Part shown: piece after piece, positions 1 through 5,939 of the stretch
How positions within the stretch are numbered: the stretch's first letter is position 1
Layout of the letters: each line of letters starts with the position of its first letter
Source: Catenibacterium sp. co_0103
GTDB lineage: Bacteria; Bacillota_I; Bacilli_A; Erysipelotrichales; Coprobacillaceae
Direction: 5' to 3'
DNA: 7,926 nt
NCBI RefSeq assembly: GCF_004168205.1
Contig: NZ_RCYB01000088.1
Location: forward strand, 1-7,926
Program-made: the position numbers and the translations under genes
The notes under the pieces: generated by a model
Told to the model about the DNA's origin: nothing
What the model saw: the letters and a program-made list of their open reading frames with translations, nothing else
Databases searched by the model: none

Positions 1-621
1 CCCTGCAAATATCGGCGTTGCTTTTTCCTTTGTCTGTCTACGCCTTGATTTTATCTGTTCCTGCACACGATAGAACATTTCCTTGTCAATAATCGGCTCA
101 TGCGTGTTTTCTACTCGAAACCATTCACTTTCGGGTTTTCGTACTTTCTTCTTGCTTTTGAAAGAAATAGTTGACTGTCGATTATGAACGCTGTTTCCGA
201 TATAGACTTCACTTTTTAAGATTGCCTTAACATGAGCAATCGTCCATTCATAACGCTTGCTGTCGGGCTTTCCCTCAAAGATATGTGCAAAAGTACCGTA
301 CCTTGTAAAATTCAGCCAAGACGCTGTCGGAACTTTTTCTTCTCGCAGTACCTTTGTGATTTTGGCACTACCGTAACCTTGATAGGCTAGGGAGAAGATT
401 TTTTCAACAATCCATTTTGTTTCCTCATCAACCAGCAGTTTTCCTTTGATGTCGGGGTGTTTCTTATATCCTAACGGAGCATAAGCCCCATAATACGCAC
501 CCTCTGCAAATTTTGTCTTAAATGCAGATTTCACTTTACGGCTTGTATCTCTTGCCACCCATTCATTGAACATAAGTTGTTCAGGAAGGGTATTAGTGAA
601 CAGGCAGAAACCAGTATTCAT
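1..621 (-). pseudogene. Large serine recombinase fragment, catalytic domain missing
   Basis: Translating the minus strand gives one open frame running off the left edge of the window. It carries the 'Recombinase' domain of large serine recombinases: FNEWVARDTSRKVKSAFKTK, then APLGYKKHP, KLLVDEETKWIVEKIFSLAY, a WTIAHVKAILKSEVYIGN segment and ENTHEPIIDKEMFYRVQEQI. The same landmarks occur in the complete recombinase at 5940-7790 (EWYAKDISKKVK, APYGYVKDP, ENVHEPIISRSDFETVQRI), so the family call is firm. The N-terminal resolvase domain (YxRxS motif, catalytic serine) is absent: upstream of about codon NTLPEQLMFNEW the frame turns into unrelated sequence and meets a stop at 682-684. The first in-frame ATG is at 621-619, but I doubt it is a real start. 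The zinc-ribbon and C-terminal part would lie beyond the left edge. It cannot catalyse strand exchange as it stands. Most likely it is a gene broken by the neighbouring ICE or by an old rearrangement. Confidence 0.8.
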
Positions 622-698
622 GCAGGTTTGCGACGAGATGGCTCTCAGTAGATAATCTCTTAAACAGCGTATAACTGACAATCACATATTGTTTCATA

Positions 699-734
699 GG
701 GAGAATGATGATTTATGTCACATTCTCCCTTTTT
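699..734 (+). terminator. Hairpin with T-run upstream of parA (terminator or attenuator)
   Basis: GGGAGAATG at 699-707 pairs perfectly with CATTCTCCC at 721-729. After a one-base bulge at 708 a further three pairs can form (709-711 with 718-720), leaving a six-base loop. Five T residues follow at 730-734. This is the shape of a rho-independent terminator for rightward transcription. It ends only 25 bases before the parA start, so it either stops transcripts entering the ICE from outside or acts as an attenuator in the parA leader. Confidence 0.6.
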
Positions 735-759
735 CTATTTCAGAATTGAGGTGATTGTT

Positions 760-1581
760 ATGAACACACAAATTATCGCCATCGCCAACCAGAAAGGCGG
801 CGTTGGCAAGACAACCACTTGTGCCAACTTGGGGATTGGTTTGGCACAGGCAGGAAAGAAAGTCCTGCTGATTGACAGCGACCCACAAGGCAGCTTGTCC
901 ATCAGCTTAGGCAATCCTCAACCAGACAAGCTACCCTTCACCTTATCCGATGCAATGGCAAAAATCCTCACCGATCAGCCTATCATCCCCGGCGAAGGCA
1001 TCCTGCATCACCCGGAAGGTGTGGACTTGCTCCCAGCAAACATTGAGCTTTCTGGCATGGAAGTATCTCTGGTAAACGCTATGAGCCGAGAAACCATCTT
1101 GCGGCAATATCTGGACACGCTCAAGGGACAATACTCCCATATTCTCATTGATTGCCAACCGTCCTTGGGTATGCTTACGGTCAATGCTCTAGCCGCTGCA
1201 AACAGGGTTTTAATCCCTGTCCAAGCAGAATACCTACCCGCCAAAGGTTTGGAACAGCTACTTACCACCGTCAGTAAAGTAAAGCGGCAAATCAATCCAA
1301 AGCTCCAGATTGACGGTATCCTGCTGACAATGGTAGATAATCGCACCAACTTTGCCAAAGACATCAGCACATTGCTCAGAGATACCTATGGCAGCAAAAT
1401 CAAAGTGTTTGGTGCGGAGATTCCCCATTCTGTTCGGGCAAAGGAAATCAGTGCTGAAGGCAAGAGCATCTTTGCCCACGACCCTAACGGCAAGGTGGCA
1501 GAAGCATATCAATCTTTGACGAAGGAGGTGTTGAAACTTGAAAAGCAGCGTGAAAAAAATAGAGCTGGCATCGGTAGATGA
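760..1581 (+). CDS. parA: ParA-family partition ATPase
   Basis: This 273-residue protein is a ParA/Soj/MinD-type P-loop ATPase. Such proteins bind DNA cooperatively with ATP and, with ParB, move or position replicons before cell division. Residues 12-19 are the deviant Walker A motif KGGVGKTT. DSDPQG at 39-44 is the Walker A' region, and ILIDCQPSLG at 128-137 is the Walker B region. The length matches the short type Ib/chromosomal ParA class without a separate N-terminal DNA-binding domain. The start is ATG 760, because GAGGTG at 748-753 is correctly spaced before it. An in-frame ATG at 715 lies inside the upstream hairpin and would add 15 non-family residues. The gene overlaps parB by 44 bases, which suggests translational coupling. 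In an ICE it most likely helps keep the excised, circular form in the cell line. Confidence 0.95.
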   Translation: MNTQIIAIANQKGGVGKTTTCANLGIGLAQAGKKVLLIDSDPQGSLSISLGNPQPDKLPFTLSDAMAKILTDQPIIPGEGILHHPEGVDLLPANIELSGMEVSLVNAMSRETILRQYLDTLKGQYSHILIDCQPSLGMLTVNALAAANRVLIPVQAEYLPAKGLEQLLTTVSKVKRQINPKLQIDGILLTMVDNRTNFAKDISTLLRDTYGSKIKVFGAEIPHSVRAKEISAEGKSIFAHDPNGKVAEAYQSLTKEVLKLEKQREKNRAGIGR

Positions 1582-2464
1582 TTTGTTCTCTACTGAGGAA
1601 AGCCGTGCGGATGACCAGAGAGAGCGAGTACAAAATATTCCTCTTTCAGAGTTACACCCTTTTAAGAACCATCCGTTCAAAGTCAAGGATGACGATGCCA
1701 TGTTCGATACTGCCCAAAGCATTAAGGAATATGGCGTTTTAGTCCCGGCGATTGCAAGACCCGATCCTGATGGTGGATATGAACTTGTAGCTGGACACCG
1801 TCGCCACCGTGCCAGCGAACTGGCTGAACAAGAAACCATGCCTGTCATTGTTCGTGATTTGGACGATGATGCCGCTACCATCATCATGGTTGACAGCAAC
1901 TTACAGCGTGAAAGCCTGCTCCCCAGCGAACGAGCCTTTGCCTACAAAATGAAGTTAGATGCAGTCAAACATCAAGGAGCAAGAACAGATTTAACTTCCC
2001 GACAAGTTGTCGGGAAGTTGGAAATGGCTGATGTGGTTGGAGAAAAAGCTGGTGATAGCGGACGACAGGTACAACGCTATATTCGCCTGACAGAACTGAT
2101 CCCCGAACTGCTGGATATGGTGGATGAGAGAAAGATCGCTTTCAATCCAGCCTATGAGCTGTCCTTCCTCAAACCAGAGGAACAGATTCAGCTTTTGGAC
2201 GCTATGGAAAGTGAACAGTCCACTCCCTCTCTATCCCAAGCACAGCGTCTCAAGAAATTCAGTCAGGAGGGGCATCTGTCCATTGATGTGATGCGAGCCA
2301 TCATGGGTGAGGAAAAGAAAAGCGAACTGGATAAGGTCACACTGTCCTCAGATACCCTGCGGAAGTATTTTCCCAAAAGCTACACCCCCCAGCGGATGCA
2401 GGAAACCATCATCAAACTACTGGAACAATGGCAGCGAAAACGACAAAGAGATCAGGAGCGTTGA
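1538..2464 (+). CDS. parB: ParB-family partition protein
   Basis: This 308-residue ParB/Spo0J-like protein would bind a centromere-like site and work with the ParA encoded just upstream. The ParB N-terminal domain is clear: IPLSELHPFKNHPFKV near residues 34-49, IKEYGVLVPAIARP at 62-75, and the nucleotide (CTP) pocket motif GHRRHRA at 86-92. NLQRESLLPSERAFAYK at 121-137 is the second conserved block. A helix-turn-helix region follows at about 153-190, with QVQRYIRLTELIPELL. The C-terminal part ends in a charged helix. The start is a TTG at 1538: AGGAGG at 1523-1528 stands nine bases before it, while the TTG at 1531 is too close and out of frame. The gene begins inside the end of parA. A long palindrome lies in its coding sequence (1993-2019). 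No canonical parS (TGTTTCACGTGAAACA-like) site was seen in the window. Confidence 0.95.
   Translation: MKSSVKKIELASVDDLFSTEESRADDQRERVQNIPLSELHPFKNHPFKVKDDDAMFDTAQSIKEYGVLVPAIARPDPDGGYELVAGHRRHRASELAEQETMPVIVRDLDDDAATIIMVDSNLQRESLLPSERAFAYKMKLDAVKHQGARTDLTSRQVVGKLEMADVVGEKAGDSGRQVQRYIRLTELIPELLDMVDERKIAFNPAYELSFLKPEEQIQLLDAMESEQSTPSLSQAQRLKKFSQEGHLSIDVMRAIMGEEKKSELDKVTLSSDTLRKYFPKSYTPQRMQETIIKLLEQWQRKRQRDQER
1993..2019. repeat. 27-base near-perfect palindrome inside parB
   Basis: AACTTCCCGACAA at 1993-2005 is the exact reverse complement of TTGTCGGGAAGTT at 2007-2019, with a single central G at 2006. It encodes residues 152-161 of ParB, at the start of the helix-turn-helix region. With a one-base gap it is better suited to a dimeric protein binding site or a DNA cruciform than to a normal RNA loop, although an RNA hairpin with a few opened pairs is possible. 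Its function is unknown. Confidence 0.85.
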
Positions 2465-2475
2465 AAGGAGAGCCT

Positions 2476-2751
2476 ATGAGAGATATTTCAGCAAGAGAGC
2501 TGAAAGGTCACAATATTCTCTCTGTTGAGAGATTTGCAGACAAAACCAAGTGGATGATTGAGTTCGTTGTACGCAAAGCCGAGAATGCCTATGGCAGTCC
2601 GGGCGATGAGATGCGTTTGTTTCTGGATGATGGCGGTTATGAAGCCGCCATCACCAGCCAAAAAAACCAAGAAATCAAAATCAAGCGGTATGCCCGTATC
2701 ATTGAGGGACACATCCTCGATTTTAAGCCGGACAAGCACCGCAGAAACTAA
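2476..2751 (+). CDS. Small conserved-looking ICE protein, 91 residues
   Basis: I do not recognise a named family. The start ATG 2476 is chosen because AAAGGAG at 2464-2470 lies five bases before it. An ATG at 2428 would overlap parB by 37 bases and has no such site. The protein is soluble and charged, with no signal peptide or membrane segment. Its central motif GDEMRLFLDDGGYEAA recurs as GERMRLFLSDAGYERA in the protein at 4687-5001, where it is likewise preceded by an I-x-F-V/D stretch and followed about 30 residues later by the motif EGHILDF (NGHLYYN in the other). The two are probably distant paralogues. It sits directly behind parB and is probably in the same operon, so a role in maintenance or its control is possible, but this is inference. 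Confidence 0.8.
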   Translation: MRDISARELKGHNILSVERFADKTKWMIEFVVRKAENAYGSPGDEMRLFLDDGGYEAAITSQKNQEIKIKRYARIIEGHILDFKPDKHRRN

Positions 2752-2778
2752 TTAAAACTTAAAAAGGAAGGAATGACC

Positions 2779-2961
2779 ATGTCTACACACATCAAAATTG
2801 CAGATGCAATTCGGGACTATTATGAAATGCTGGAACAGTTGTCATCAGAAGAACTGGAACAGCTTATACCAAGTGTTCTCAAATTAGAGGGCAACGCTAT
2901 CAATCAAGAGCAGTGCTCGACACCACCGTTTTTCTGCCAAACGAAAACATACAGCGATTAA
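2779..2961 (+). CDS. Small hypothetical protein, 60 residues
   Basis: A short reading frame behind the previous gene, with AAGGAAGG at 2764-2771. ATG 2779 is preferred because it is seven bases from that site; the in-frame ATG at 2773 is only one base away. The protein is acidic and probably helical in its first 40 residues (IADAIRDYYEMLEQLSSEEL), then ends in a short Cys/Pro-rich tail (QCSTPPFFCQTK). No family is recognised. It ends three bases before a terminator hairpin, so it is the last gene of the parA-parB block. The tail looks less conserved than the helical part, and the gene could be a shortened relic. Confidence 0.6.
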   Translation: MSTHIKIADAIRDYYEMLEQLSSEELEQLIPSVLKLEGNAINQEQCSTPPFFCQTKTYSD

Positions 2962-2963
2962 AA

Positions 2964-2991
2964 CCACAGCCTTTTGGACTGTGGCTTTTTT
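2964..2991 (+). terminator. Rho-independent terminator after the par block
   Basis: CCACAG at 2964-2969 pairs with CTGTGG at 2979-2984. Two more C-G pairs (2970-2971 with 2976-2977) extend the stem past a bulged A at 2978, leaving a TTTT loop. Six T residues follow at 2986-2991. It separates the par block from the initiator gene, whose start is only 30 bases further on, so the initiator depends on readthrough or on a promoter lying within or before this hairpin. Confidence 0.75.
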
Positions 2992-3020
2992 GTACCCAAA
3001 TTTAAGAGAGGAGCGTTTTT

Positions 3021-3905
3021 ATGGCTGTTTTTCGTGTGCAGAAAACGGAAGATTATACCGTTATGAGTAATTATCATCTTCGAGACAAAGGATTGTCCCT
3101 TAAAGCAAAAGGATTGTTGTCGCAAATGCTTTCTTTGCCGGAGGATTGGGACTACACACTCTCTGGACTGTCTTACATCAACAAAGAGAGCAAGGATGCC
3201 ATCCGCAATGCCGTTAAGGAACTGGAAGCAGCAGGCTATGTGATCCGCCGTCAGACCATCGACGCAAACGGGAAATTCAGCGTCAATGAGTACATCATCT
3301 ATGAGCGTCCTGTTGCTGTCCCGTCATTGGATGTACCGCCGTCGGATGTACCGTCATCGGAAAACCCGACAACGGAAAAACCGTCATCGGAAAATCCAAC
3401 GCAATTAAATACTAAGAAATCAAATACAGAAAAACAAAATACGGATGGACAAAATACCGATTCATTTCCTTTCCCTTTCACCCCTTCCCAGCAGCAGGTA
3501 AAACAGACAGAACGGAAACGAAAAGAAATGATGTCCGCTGAGAACATAGAAATCTATCGAGAAATCATTTTGGAGAACATCGGGTATGAGCATCTGAGAA
3601 AAGAGATTGCACCGTATGAGGACGATTTGGATGAAATTGTGGAGCTGATGGTGGAAACTGTCTGTGCCAATCGGGAAAGCATCCGTGTGGCAAGCAGCAC
3701 CTTTCCCCATGAGATTGTGCGATCCCGCCTTTTGAAGCTGGATGGTGAACATATCAGCTTTGTGATGCAGTGCATGAGAGAGAATACCACGAAAGTCCGA
3801 AATATGAAGCAATATCTCCTGACTGCTCTGTTCAATGCCCCTACCACCATCAATAATTTTTACACATCGCTTGTCAATCACGATATGCACAGCGGTGCGA
3901 TCTAA
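3021..3905 (+). CDS. RepA-like replication initiator, winged-helix N-terminus
   Basis: This 294-residue protein resembles the replication initiator A proteins of Bacillota plasmids and ICEs. Residues 1-95 (FRVQKTEDYTVMSNYHLRD, LSLKAKGLLSQMLSLPEDWDYT, then SKDAIRNAVKELEAAGYVIRR) form the winged-helix DNA-binding domain typical of the RepA N-terminal family. Residues 101-150 are a low-complexity linker of five-residue repeats. Residues about 165-285 (NIEIYREIILENIGYEHL, DEIVELMVETV, NMKQYLLTALFNA) match the C-terminal domain often annotated DUF6017 in these elements (recalled, not searched). GAGAGGAG near 3005-3012 serves ATG 3021. It likely starts replication of the excised ICE circle, and the partition genes upstream fit that. 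It could instead act mainly as a regulator; the N-terminal domain alone does not decide this. Confidence 0.8.
   Translation: MAVFRVQKTEDYTVMSNYHLRDKGLSLKAKGLLSQMLSLPEDWDYTLSGLSYINKESKDAIRNAVKELEAAGYVIRRQTIDANGKFSVNEYIIYERPVAVPSLDVPPSDVPSSENPTTEKPSSENPTQLNTKKSNTEKQNTDGQNTDSFPFPFTPSQQQVKQTERKRKEMMSAENIEIYREIILENIGYEHLRKEIAPYEDDLDEIVELMVETVCANRESIRVASSTFPHEIVRSRLLKLDGEHISFVMQCMRENTTKVRNMKQYLLTALFNAPTTINNFYTSLVNHDMHSGAI
3321..3455 (+). repeat. 15-base tandem repeat in the initiator gene
   Basis: Nine units of 15 bases follow one another in frame. Units starting at 3321 and 3336 end in GGATGTA. Those at 3351, 3366 and 3381 run CCG-aca/tca-acg/tcg-GAA-AAn, and the first and third of these differ only in the last base. 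Those at 3396-3455 are A-rich and mostly end in AAT. The protein reads PSLDV, PPSDV, PSSEN, PTTEK, PSSEN, PTQLN, TKKSN, TEKQN, TDGQN. The array switches from GC-containing to A-rich units halfway. It is a flexible linker at the protein level; at the DNA level it may be an iteron-like array next to an AT-rich stretch. Confidence 0.8.
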
Positions 3906-3926
3906 GCCGCTGAAGGAGGAAAACAA

Positions 3927-4673
3927 ATGGAACAGATGGAAATTTTCAAGAACCCTGAGTTTGGCAGTATCCGAGTTATTGAGGAGGACGGAAAGTATTT
4001 ATTTTGTGGGATGGATGTAGCAAATGCGTTGGGATATGCAAAACCCCGTAACGCTATAAATGCTCATTGTCGGTACGCCCTAAAACGGGGCGTACCTCAT
4101 CCGCAAAGTTCAGACAGCGTAATTAACATGACTTTCATTCCAGAGGGCGATGTTTACCGTCTGATTATACACAGCAAGCTGCCCTCGGCAGAACGGTTTG
4201 AGCGATGGGTGTTCGATGAAGTGCTGCCCTCCATCCGCAAGCATGGAGCGTACATTACCCCCGAAAAGCTCTGGGAGGTTGCTACATCACCCGAAGCACT
4301 GATGAAGCTCTGCTCCGACCTGTTGGAAGAACGGCAGGAAAACGCAGTCTTGCGAAACCTCAATGCCGTCCTGCAAGAAAAGGATCTGTACTTTGACAAG
4401 TTCGTACAAAACGGTTACTGCACCAATCTCCGCATTACGGCAAAGGAATTGAATGTGCCGGAACGCCGCTTTGTACGATTTCTGCTGGAACAGGGTTTTG
4501 TCTATCGCTCCACCTCTGGTAATGTCCTGCCCTACAACAAACCAGAGAACGAGGGACTGTTTTGTGTCAAAGACTATTACAACAATGGCTTTTTTGGTGC
4601 ATATACCCTCGTCACTCCTGTTGGGAAACATTATTTTGCAGAACAGCGTGAGTATATTCTGCTGACGATCTGA
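3927..4673 (+). CDS. Phage-type antirepressor, BRO-N plus ANT/KilAC-like
   Basis: A 248-residue protein of the phage antirepressor type. Residues about 5-110 are a BRO-N domain: IRVIEEDGKYLFCGMDVANALGYAKPRNAI, then FIPEGDVYRLIIHSKLPSAERFERWVFDEVLPSIRKHGAY. Residues about 112-248 fit the ANT/KilAC C-terminal domain: a helical stretch rich in Glu and Leu (LLEERQENAVLRNLNAVLQEKDLYFD), then ITAKELNVPERRFVRFLLEQGFVYR, PVGKHYF near the end. Such proteins inactivate repressors by direct binding in phages; in ICEs they probably influence the switch to excision and transfer. AAGGAGG at 3913-3919 is seven bases before ATG 3927. The gene lies 21 bases behind the initiator gene and 13 before the next, so it is in one operon with them. 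No repressor gene is visible here. Confidence 0.9.
   Translation: MEQMEIFKNPEFGSIRVIEEDGKYLFCGMDVANALGYAKPRNAINAHCRYALKRGVPHPQSSDSVINMTFIPEGDVYRLIIHSKLPSAERFERWVFDEVLPSIRKHGAYITPEKLWEVATSPEALMKLCSDLLEERQENAVLRNLNAVLQEKDLYFDKFVQNGYCTNLRITAKELNVPERRFVRFLLEQGFVYRSTSGNVLPYNKPENEGLFCVKDYYNNGFFGAYTLVTPVGKHYFAEQREYILLTI
4072..4096. repeat. 9-base inverted repeat inside the antirepressor gene
   Basis: GGTACGCCC at 4072-4080 is the exact reverse complement of GGGCGTACC at 4088-4096, with a seven-base loop TAAAACG. It lies in the BRO-N coding part (KRGVPHP region). It could form a stable RNA hairpin in the message; no T-run follows, so it is not a terminator. Confidence 0.6.
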
Positions 4674-4686
4674 AGGAGGAGCTTTT

Positions 4687-5001
4687 ATGAGTAATGGGAA
4701 AACCATTGGGCAGCTGATGGAAGAAGCTCGCATCAAAGCTGGTGCGAAAAATTATGCTGGGCATGATTACATGGATTTGATGCGATTTGATGAGCATACC
4801 CGTCACATGATTATTTTCGATGTTCTCAGCCATGAATCCCCGGTCGGCTTCAAGGGTGAGCGTATGCGTCTGTTTCTCTCGGATGCTGGCTATGAACGGG
4901 CAAAAGAGAGCGAAGCCAAAGGATTTACCAAAATCTTGAGTCATGCCGATGTGCGAAACGGACATCTGTATTACAACAAGAACAAAGACCAGATCCGATG
5001 A
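4687..5001 (+). CDS. Small ICE protein, 104 residues, similar to 2476-2751
   Basis: No named family is recognised. AAGGAGG at 4673-4679 overlaps the stop codon of the antirepressor gene and is seven bases before ATG 4687, so translation is probably coupled. Residues 1-40 are specific to this copy (MSNGKTIGQLMEEARIKAGA). The rest shows the motif GERMRLFLSDAGYERA and a later NGHLYYN, matching GDEMRLFLDDGGYEAA and EGHILDF in the protein at 2476-2751. It is soluble and charged, with no membrane segment. Its position just before pcfB suggests an accessory role in transfer or its control, which is inference only. Confidence 0.8.
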   Translation: MSNGKTIGQLMEEARIKAGAKNYAGHDYMDLMRFDEHTRHMIIFDVLSHESPVGFKGERMRLFLSDAGYERAKESEAKGFTKILSHADVRNGHLYYNKNKDQIR

Positions 5002-5010
5002 GGTGGTTTT

Positions 5011-5052
5011 GTGCGTAATATAGTTCTCTATCAACAGTTCTATCCACCTTAA
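5011..5052 (+). other. Possible 13-codon leader peptide before pcfB
   Basis: In the 100-base gap before pcfB, AGGTGG at 5001-5006 precedes a GTG at 5011 that opens a short frame MRNIVLYQQFYPP ending at TAA 5050-5052. Three copies of a GTTCT(CT)ATC-like sequence lie at 5023, 5037 and 5069. There is no clear terminator, so a true attenuation leader is doubtful. The same six bases AGGTGG can pair with CCACCT at 5044-5049, which would hide the binding site. Confidence 0.2.
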
Positions 5053-5101
5053 CAAATCCGATACTGCTGTTCTATCTCTATGCGAAAGGAGGCATTGACC
5101 T

Positions 5102-5587
5102 ATGCAGGAAGAAGTTGAAAACAGGACTTTAACGCTGGTTGTCAGCGGCACAAAGTTCACTGGAAGATTGCTCAAAACTGCCATCACCAAGTACATGGCA
5201 CACCGCAAAGAAAAGAAAATGCAGAAAATCAGGGATATGACTGTGACTCCCAAGGGAAAACAGAGCGTCAAGCAGCTGATTGGGCAGAATCAGGGGGTAT
5301 CTACCATTGAGATCACAGACCCCTCCATCAAAGAGTTTGAACGGATCGCCCGTAAATACGGTGTTGATTTTGCTGTGAAAAAAGACCGAAGCTGTGACCC
5401 TCCCAAGTACCTGATTTTCTTCAAGGCTCGTGATGCAGATGCACTCACGGCTGCTTTTACCGAATACACTCAAAAAAAGGTCAGGAAAGCTGAGCGTCCG
5501 TCTGTGCTGGAGAAGCTAAACCACTTCAAAGAAATGGTGAAGAACACCGTGGTAGACCGCAATAAACACAGGGAGAGAGAACGATGA
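5102..5587 (+). CDS. pcfB: PcfB family (DUF3801) conjugation accessory protein
   Basis: A 161-residue protein of the PcfB/DUF3801 family, which lies just before the coupling-protein gene in conjugative plasmids and ICEs of Bacillota (as pcfB-pcfC in Enterococcus pCF10). Family-like parts are an N-terminal segment VSGTKFTGRLLKTAITKYMAHRK, the central GKQSVKQLIGQNQGVSTIEI and a folded part FERIARKYGVDFAVKKDRSCDPPKYLIFFKARDADALTAAFTEY at about 80-124. The C-terminal tail is very basic and charged (NKHRERER). It has no membrane segment, so it is probably cytoplasmic. AAAGGAGG at 5085-5092 is nine bases before ATG 5102. The stop overlaps the next start (ATGA at 5584-5587), a sign of coupled translation with the coupling protein. 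Its molecular function is not settled in the family. Confidence 0.9.
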   Translation: MQEEVENRTLTLVVSGTKFTGRLLKTAITKYMAHRKEKKMQKIRDMTVTPKGKQSVKQLIGQNQGVSTIEITDPSIKEFERIARKYGVDFAVKKDRSCDPPKYLIFFKARDADALTAAFTEYTQKKVRKAERPSVLEKLNHFKEMVKNTVVDRNKHRERER

Positions 5588-5892
5588 AACAAATCAATAT
5601 CAAAAAACTGGTGCTGCTGAATCTGCCTTATCTCCTTGTTGGACTGTTTGCTACCAATTTCGGTGAAGCCTGGAGAATGGCAGAGGGTGCAAACGCTTCG
5701 GAGAAAATGATGGAGCTGCTTTCCGCTTTGCCTGTTGCTTTTGGCAATCCGTTGCCCAGCTTTCATCCATTGGACTTGCTGATTGGACTATGCTGTGGTG
5801 CAGTCCTCCGTCTGGCTGTCTATCTGAAAGGCAAAAATGCCAAAAAATATCGGCATGGTACAGAGTACGGCTCTGCCCGCTGGAGTGCATAA
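5584..5892 (+). pseudogene. virD4: VirD4/TraG coupling protein, cut off by an insertion
   Basis: The frame encodes the N-terminus of a VirD4-like coupling ATPase, the protein that links the relaxase-DNA complex to the transfer channel at the membrane. Membrane segments are visible at about residues 9-24 (LVLLNLPYLLVGLFAT) and 62-80 (LDLLIGLCCGAVLRLAVYL). They are followed by the conserved YRHGTEYGSARW segment at the start of the cytoplasmic part. In the family this continues with GT and about 500 more residues holding Walker A and B. Here, after TGG at 5881-5883, only Ser-Ala and a TAA follow, and the DNA then belongs to another element. The product, if made, is a 102-residue membrane stub without ATPase. 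The 3' part of the gene should lie on the far side of the inserted element, outside this window. Confidence 0.9.
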
Positions 5893-5939
5893 TTTTAAGT
5901 GTAAATGACACATACATGGACGCACAGGAGGTTATGCAC

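Larger units (their letters stand above)
622..5883 (+). mobile_element. Maintenance and transfer module of a Tn1549/CTn-like ICE (partial)
   Basis: Eight genes in one direction, mostly separated by short gaps with strong ribosome binding sites or overlapping, form the order parA, parB, small gene, small gene, repA-like, antirepressor, small gene, pcfB, virD4. This is the order found near one end of Tn1549-like conjugative elements of Clostridia (established knowledge of that family). The left boundary is placed loosely between about 590 and 700, where the recombinase fragment ends. The right boundary given is only the point where the coupling-protein gene is interrupted; the rest of the ICE (VirB4, VirB6, relaxase, integrase) should lie beyond the inserted DNA. 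I saw no terminal repeat or attachment site that fixes the left end exactly. Confidence 0.7.

Noticed and set aside
627..656. Possible promoter TTTGCG / GATAAT before parA
   Set aside because: The -35 match is poor, the spacing is 18 bases, and it would lie before the terminator-like hairpin; not strong enough to annotate.
678..692. ACAAT-N5-ATTGT inverted repeat as an operator or ICE end
   Set aside because: Five-base arms in AT-rich DNA are common by chance, and no second copy was seen.
1258..1899. Minus-strand open frame of 213 codons across the parA/parB joint
   Set aside because: It is opposite two well-supported genes and its product is a low-complexity Ser/Cys-rich sequence, typical of antisense reading.
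4612..5271. Minus-strand open frame of 219 codons spanning the gap before pcfB
   Set aside because: It overlaps the ends of three plus-strand genes with family support, and no motif was recognised in it.
5790..5939. Extended N-terminus for the serine recombinase
   Set aside because: The frame is open upstream, but it runs through the virD4 remnant. The family N-terminus begins with the segment ITALYSRLS just after ATG 5940, which has the best ribosome binding site.
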